Made by a program: the position numbers and the translations under genes
DNA from: Schizochytrium sp. CCTCC M209059
Taxonomy: Eukaryota; Sar; Bigyra; Thraustochytrida; Thraustochytriidae
Length of the DNA stretch: 64,000 nucleotides
Direction of reading: 5' to 3'
NCBI GenBank assembly: GCA_000818945.1
Contig: KN805388.1
Span: 394,411-458,410 of the forward strand
Notes under the pieces: generated by a model
Databases searched by the model: none
What the model was told of the DNA's origin: nothing
Seen by the model: the letters and a program-made list of their open reading frames with translations, nothing else
In this document: piece after piece, positions 27,601-33,600 of the stretch
How the letters are laid out: each line of letters begins with the position of its first letter
How positions within the stretch are numbered: the first letter of the stretch is position 1

Positions 27601-30600
27601 CCATGCACGGGGCCAGAGCCGGGCTCCACAGAAGAGACTTGCGATTGTGCGATGAGCGTGAGATCGACCTGGTTCGAGTACTGCTGGCCGTTTCCTGTGA
27701 TGGAGAGCTGAATACGACCGGGTCGAAGTTCACTGAGGTCCACGGGGCATTGAACAAGCGAAGGCGTGAGAAGGCGAGCGGAGACTGGTGAAGATCCAAA
27801 GCCAACTCTGCACAGCAAGTCTGCGTCAGCTCGAAAACCTGTTCCGACAACGTTGACGTGCGTGGCCGAGCCCTCTTGGATGACTTCTGGCCAGACGGAC
27901 TCGAGTTCAATCTCAGCATCGTAGCGGAAGAAAAAGGTCGGATGTCCGTCCATAGAAGCCTTAAGATTGTCTACTTGAACCAGTGAACGAGGCAAAACAT
28001 GCAGTGAAACATATACACCCTCGTCGAGAGCTGATGCCGCCGGTACGATACACGTAAACAGGCCCTGACCGGGTTTTTGGTGCGGAATAGCTTCGACGAC
28101 GTCGCGACTACCAAAGATGCAGACAAATTCATCGCGCGCATGCTGGCCAAAAGATCCCTCCATCGATATAGTCATTTCCGTGCCGCCTTGAAGAGGGCCA
28201 TTTCGGGGCTCGATACTCACAAGAGATCCTAGCGTTTCCACGTAGACGCCAAGATGATCTTCGCGGGCTGTAAAATCTTGACCGTCGTTGCAAGAGACTT
28301 GGAGAGACACAAAGTTGGGAGATTCCCTGACAAGGTCGTCGCCAAGGTCCGGAACCACACACTCTACCTGCGTCGATGAGATCCAGGTACCGATGCTGGC
28401 GACCTCTCCCCACCGGCAAACAACAAAGCGGTCCTGACCCGTCGGATAAAATCCAGTTCCAAAGACCTGAACTCGAGCGCCAACATATGCGTGCTCTGGC
28501 TCAACAAAGCTTATACGTGTAAGCATGACGTACGAAAAGGCGATCGAGTCTGCCCCAACATAGTCAACGCCATTCACGGAAACTTCGACAGCGACAGGGC
28601 CCGAGTCCAGCGTAGGTGCATGAGGCGGGGTGACGCAAATTGCGCGTTCTGCGCTATAAACCACAGCAGGAGCCACATGCAAGCCACCGAAGCGGCAAAA
28701 AAGGTCGCTTTCCAGCGGGAAATTCTCACCTTGAAGAATGACGTCCGTGCCACCACTCTCGGGCCCTACTTCTGGGTAGATTGTCGTCACCGCAGGGTTC
28801 TCCACAAATGTGAAAGTGACAACATGCGGCGCATCAGGTACGGGCTCCCCACTGATACCAACTGATACAAAGAAAAGTTCGCGTCGAGCATCCGGAAGTA
28901 GATCCATCGTAGGCGTTTGGCATTCGACGGTATCCGACGAGACTGCCAACGCCGGCGAGATCAGCAAACGGGGCCCATTGTGAAACTTGCACTCCAGCGT
29001 TCTGTCGAGAGGAAAATTGTCTCCCCGTATCACAATTTGCGTACCGCCCTGATGAGAGCCGACATCGGGAAGCACTGACCACGTTTCGAGCGCGGGCAAG
29101 ATCTCAAAGGACTGGATGCCGCTGGGCTCGACAAAAGTCGCACCTTCCGTCCATGAGAGTGAAATCGCATGGGCGCCCACAACAAATGAGTCGGTATGCA
29201 GTCGGCAACGAAGTGCGCCATAGAGGCTCTTATTAGCATAGAATGTCGCGTTCTCGACTCGAGTACCTCCGGCAAGCTTGCATAGGACTCCATGGACTGC
29301 TTCAGAACCCTGGTCGAGGATGTCTGCTAAATGCAAGTCAATATCCACCGTTTCTCCTGCCATAGCCGAAGTAGGCGAGACGCTCTGCAAGGGCACTGGC
29401 GAGACGACGCGAAAAAGTGCGGGGTTGCTATAAATTTGATGGCGCGCATTCGTCGCGTCCGACTGATAGCTGCCAACCACATCAACCTGATAGGAACCTT
29501 GCGAAATCGCACGAGGAACGGTGCACTGCAAGGAGCTCGAGCGGAGAATACCAACGGCCAAAGCAATTTCCTCGTTTGCAGTATCTTGGTTTGTGAATGC
29601 ACAGCCCACCCATGCAAAGCTTTCCAAAATAGAGATTGCCTCCGCCGCATCTCCGAAAGACACATAGAGGGTTTCCTCTTCGCCAACGTGGGTGGATCCG
29701 GGCCAAATCGAAGCTCCGGTACGCGGGTTTGCCAAGATCATGATCTGCACACTCCCAATGCTTCGCTCATCAACGTACGCTGAGACTGTGAGCATGACTG
29801 AGGTGTCAGTAACACCTACATCAGCCGCAAAGTCAACGGGGTCGCACTCAAGATGTGTTTCATCGACTAACGACGCAGCGACATGGACCACGGCGGGACC
29901 GCCAGTAAAGGCACAGGTCCACGAATGGTTCGAGGCTTCGAGCGCAAAGTTGCCCAATATACTCACGCGGACCTCCCCAGGGCTCGCAGAGAGGACAGCA
30001 GGATCAGCACGAGCAAGTTGCGGACGCTGAATGATGCTGAGCTTGTACTCGCCCGTGAGCATGACCGCTCCAGGTGTCCAAAAGATCGCAAGACGAAAGG
30101 TACCTTGCGAGAGCAGAGCAGGGAGCATGCATTCTACGACAAGGTTGGCCGACAAGGCGTCATTGGCGATGCTCGTTGGTGAAATAGTAAAGGTCGACGG
30201 AGAGCCTGAGAGTCCGTACGAGCTGTAAACGCAAACAAAGTCCTTGAGATCTCGAATATCGCCAGGTACTCCTTGGACCAGAACTGCGGTTGTGGCGGAC
30301 GTGCTGTCTGGGACGACCGTGGAAAATTTCGAGAGTGTCCGCGTCGGCACTCCCCCAGCGAGGGTCTGCCACATGGAAAAGGGCAAAGTCTCAATGAGAA
30401 ATTCCTCCCAAGCGCCATCCTTCACACCAATGGACTCTATGACGAGATCCTCTGGTAGTGTGCATTCGACTTGATATTCGTTCACCCAGACCACTAAGGC
30501 GAGAAAGCGGCCCGTCTGATCGACGCAGCGCCAGGAACGCGAAGAAACGTGCGACAATGGTTTATCCAAGTCAATCCGCACTGATGTTCCAGGAGGGCCA

Positions 30601-33600
30601 TGCTGCGGCGAGAGCGCGATGGCCCGCGGCGGCGATACGAGATCGACACGCAAGACGTTCAGGCCCATCGCCACGGCGAGGTCGTATCGCATGAGCTCAA
30701 CGGTGAGCGACGCAGGCGGCATGATGGCACGCGGAAGCTGGCATCGAAGCCAAAGACCGTCAACATCACGATCGACGATAAAAGTACGTTCAAAGAGGCT
30801 TGCATTTTCTGCAAAACGCCAACCGCATTCTGTGTCGGGATCTAGCGACTGCAGGCGGGAGCCATACAGGGTGACCGCCTCGGTGGCGCGTGGGTCTGCT
30901 CGACGCGGAGAAACGGCAAAGAGTTCAAAGGGTTCTGTCACCGTCAAGGGTAGACCCTCCGCGGAGATAAAGTGGTAGCCCGCGTCAGTCGAAACGGAGA
31001 CGGCAAAGACGCCTTTGAACAACATTGGGGTCGTGCAAACGACGCTTGTTGCGTTTGCAGAGGATGCCTGGACCACGTGCGCATGAGATGTGGTCGCACT
31101 GGAGAATTTGCAAAATACGCCTTCTGCGGAAGAGGCGTTCGCTGCAATGAGTCCTTGCAAAACTACCTGCGCCCCACCAGTAGAAGACACGGTACTCGGC
31201 GCGAGTGAAGTTAGCAGTGTGGCGCCGAGCACTGGCAGGGTGGCTTGAGCAAAGGCGGGGAGGTCAGAGCATCCGAGCGACAGCGCTTGGTATGCTGCGT
31301 CGTGACGTCTGGGGCGCAAGCACAATGTCGCAGATGTGGAATTTTCGAGCGACGCGGCGACGAATTTGCAAGCACGAATGCGTGCGGTAAGCGCAGTAGC
31401 ATCTGCAAAGTAAAGTGTCTCCTGGCTATCGCTTGGTTCGAGCACACATTCAAGATCCTCGGGCCAGCTGGCCTGCTGCGAGGTGGAAATAAATACCTCG
31501 AGTGCTTGCAAACGTGACGTGAGTGCACTGGGTTTGACGTCCAAAGCGCCAAACTCATCCATTGGAGCCACAAAATCAACAGTGAGAGCGGACTCGAATT
31601 GCGTATCCGAAAGAGGAAGGTCGAGAAAATCCGAGGTGACCACGTGGAGGGTGACTTCGGCTTGGGCGCGAGGCCATGCCGGGGACGGGCAAACGACTTG
31701 AGACGAAGAGACGCTGCTTGCCTGAACTGCAATCGTTCGATTGAAAACACAAACAGCAGGACCCGAGCTGTGATGCCCAAGATCGGTGACATGCACGACC
31801 AAAGGGAAGGCACCGGCCACGGGCAGTACCGCCGGTTGCGCCGTGAGAAGCTCTGGGAGCACCTTGTACTCAAGAGGGAGCGCAGGAGAGTTTCCAAGGT
31901 CAACGCCATTGTTGGAGACGAAGAGATAAACGGTGCGACCGTCCGTCACATGATCGAGATGCGGGTTGGCGGCGAGCAGGACGGACCGCGGCGGCACCTC
32001 GCACGCGAGCTGCGATGTGGATTTCTGTTCATCCTCGGAAACGTTGTAGGCTGACACCCGAATAAGATTTGTGGCGTCGGCAGCGCGTGGTAAGTCTGGT
32101 TCGAGAGCAAAGACGCAGACGAGGTGCTCGTTGGGGACGAATGCGCTTCCAAATACCTGCACTTGAAAGCCTGATGCCTCGGAGCCCTGCGTTGGCATGG
32201 CAGCCTGGGTAATTGCCTCATCGACGTAGTAAAATCGCAGCTGGCTGGCATAAAATGCATCGTTCCGCAAAAGACCGATCGTGACATTAAATCCGCTTTG
32301 TTGCGCAGGCGGGACGCGGCAGCGAACAGATGTATCGCTTTGTCGGAACGCGCGCACCATATTTGCGCCAAATACGCAAGTCCAGACGTCACCTTCTTGG
32401 ATCGGACTCGTGCCCCCCGAGATCTCGAAGACGACCCAGGTGCCTCCTGACACGGGGCCAAGGCGCGGGCTGATCGACTCGATTTGAAGTGGGTTTCGCA
32501 CGCGCAGTTGGAGCAGACTTCCACGCAGGCGCGACTCGTTCTCGACGGTAACCGAGACTTGTCCCGCCGGAATTGCATCTTGCGCAAGTCCATCTGGAAT
32601 AGAGCAGGTGAGCAAACTGTTCTCGGTGCTCGCTGTTTTACTTGCAGCTGCAATTCGTTCCTCCGCAGTGGCGTACTGTCCGTCATTTGAGATGTAAGTA
32701 AAGATGCATCGGATGTTCTCTGCGTCGCCAATAAAATTAGCGCCACGAATGCGAATTGATTTGGTTTCTGACGTGATTTCCCGCGGCATTGCAGCCGTGA
32801 GCAATGGAATGGCGGCAAGCTTGCTTCCGATTCTAAAATGTTGCGATGCCGTGAGTGGGCCGCCTTTGCCATAGTAACCGAGATCGTTGACATCAAGCCG
32901 GAGGTCCTCGTAGCCCTCGTACTCGAGGGTGTGGTCAATTGTGATCTCTCCGAGGGCGGAGTTGATATCTGCCAAGGTGCCAGAGAAAGTGAGTGCGCGA
33001 GCGGTCCGGTTTTGTACGCGAAGTCCATTTTTCTGCGCCAGCTCGACGCTCGCAGTGGAGTCAGCGCCAAGCGCTAGCTCCACCTGAAGCTCATGGCCAG
33101 ACGAGGCCTCGAGAGCATCGACATCGTTGATTGCGAGATTGAGAAGCGATACCTGAATGTGTTCATGAGGAAGAATGGACACCAGGTCCTCATCGTCGGG
33201 AGTCGCGAGCACACTTATGGACACGGTGGTGATTTCTGCGGATTGAACTTCGTCTGTAGCTTGTGCTTGAGCTGGAACGACATGTGCAGTGTAGCTTACG
33301 GAAGCAAGGTCTTCGCCTACGACGTGCGCTGTTGGAACGAACATAAGAAGCTCGCCAGCCTCGAGTTCGAGAGGCAAGTCGGCCTCAATAATTTCGCGAG
33401 ACTGAGCAACGCGGAAGAGAGACCCCGAGGCAGGTATAGAGCGCAAGGTAATTGTGAGAGGGCGACTTCGCGCGTCGCTGGCATTAAAGAAAAAGAGAAC
33501 GGCGAGGTCTTCTTCTGTGACGAGACGGTCGTCAATTCTTGGTGCCGTGCTCGGAACTACGGCCTGTGCGTCAAGCATCGGCTCGAGCGACACGAGCTCC

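Noticed and set aside
8770..32825. CRISPR array or DNA-level satellite from the ~290-bp periodicity
   Set aside because: The units are diverged at the DNA level and conserved only as protein repeats in an open frame.
31946..33070. Antisense-phase frame of 374 codons inside the giant gene (minus strand, other phase)
   Set aside because: It lies over the IPT/TIG region in a different phase, and its Ser/Arg/Leu-rich translation has no motif. The giant frame gives canonical domains over the same bases.
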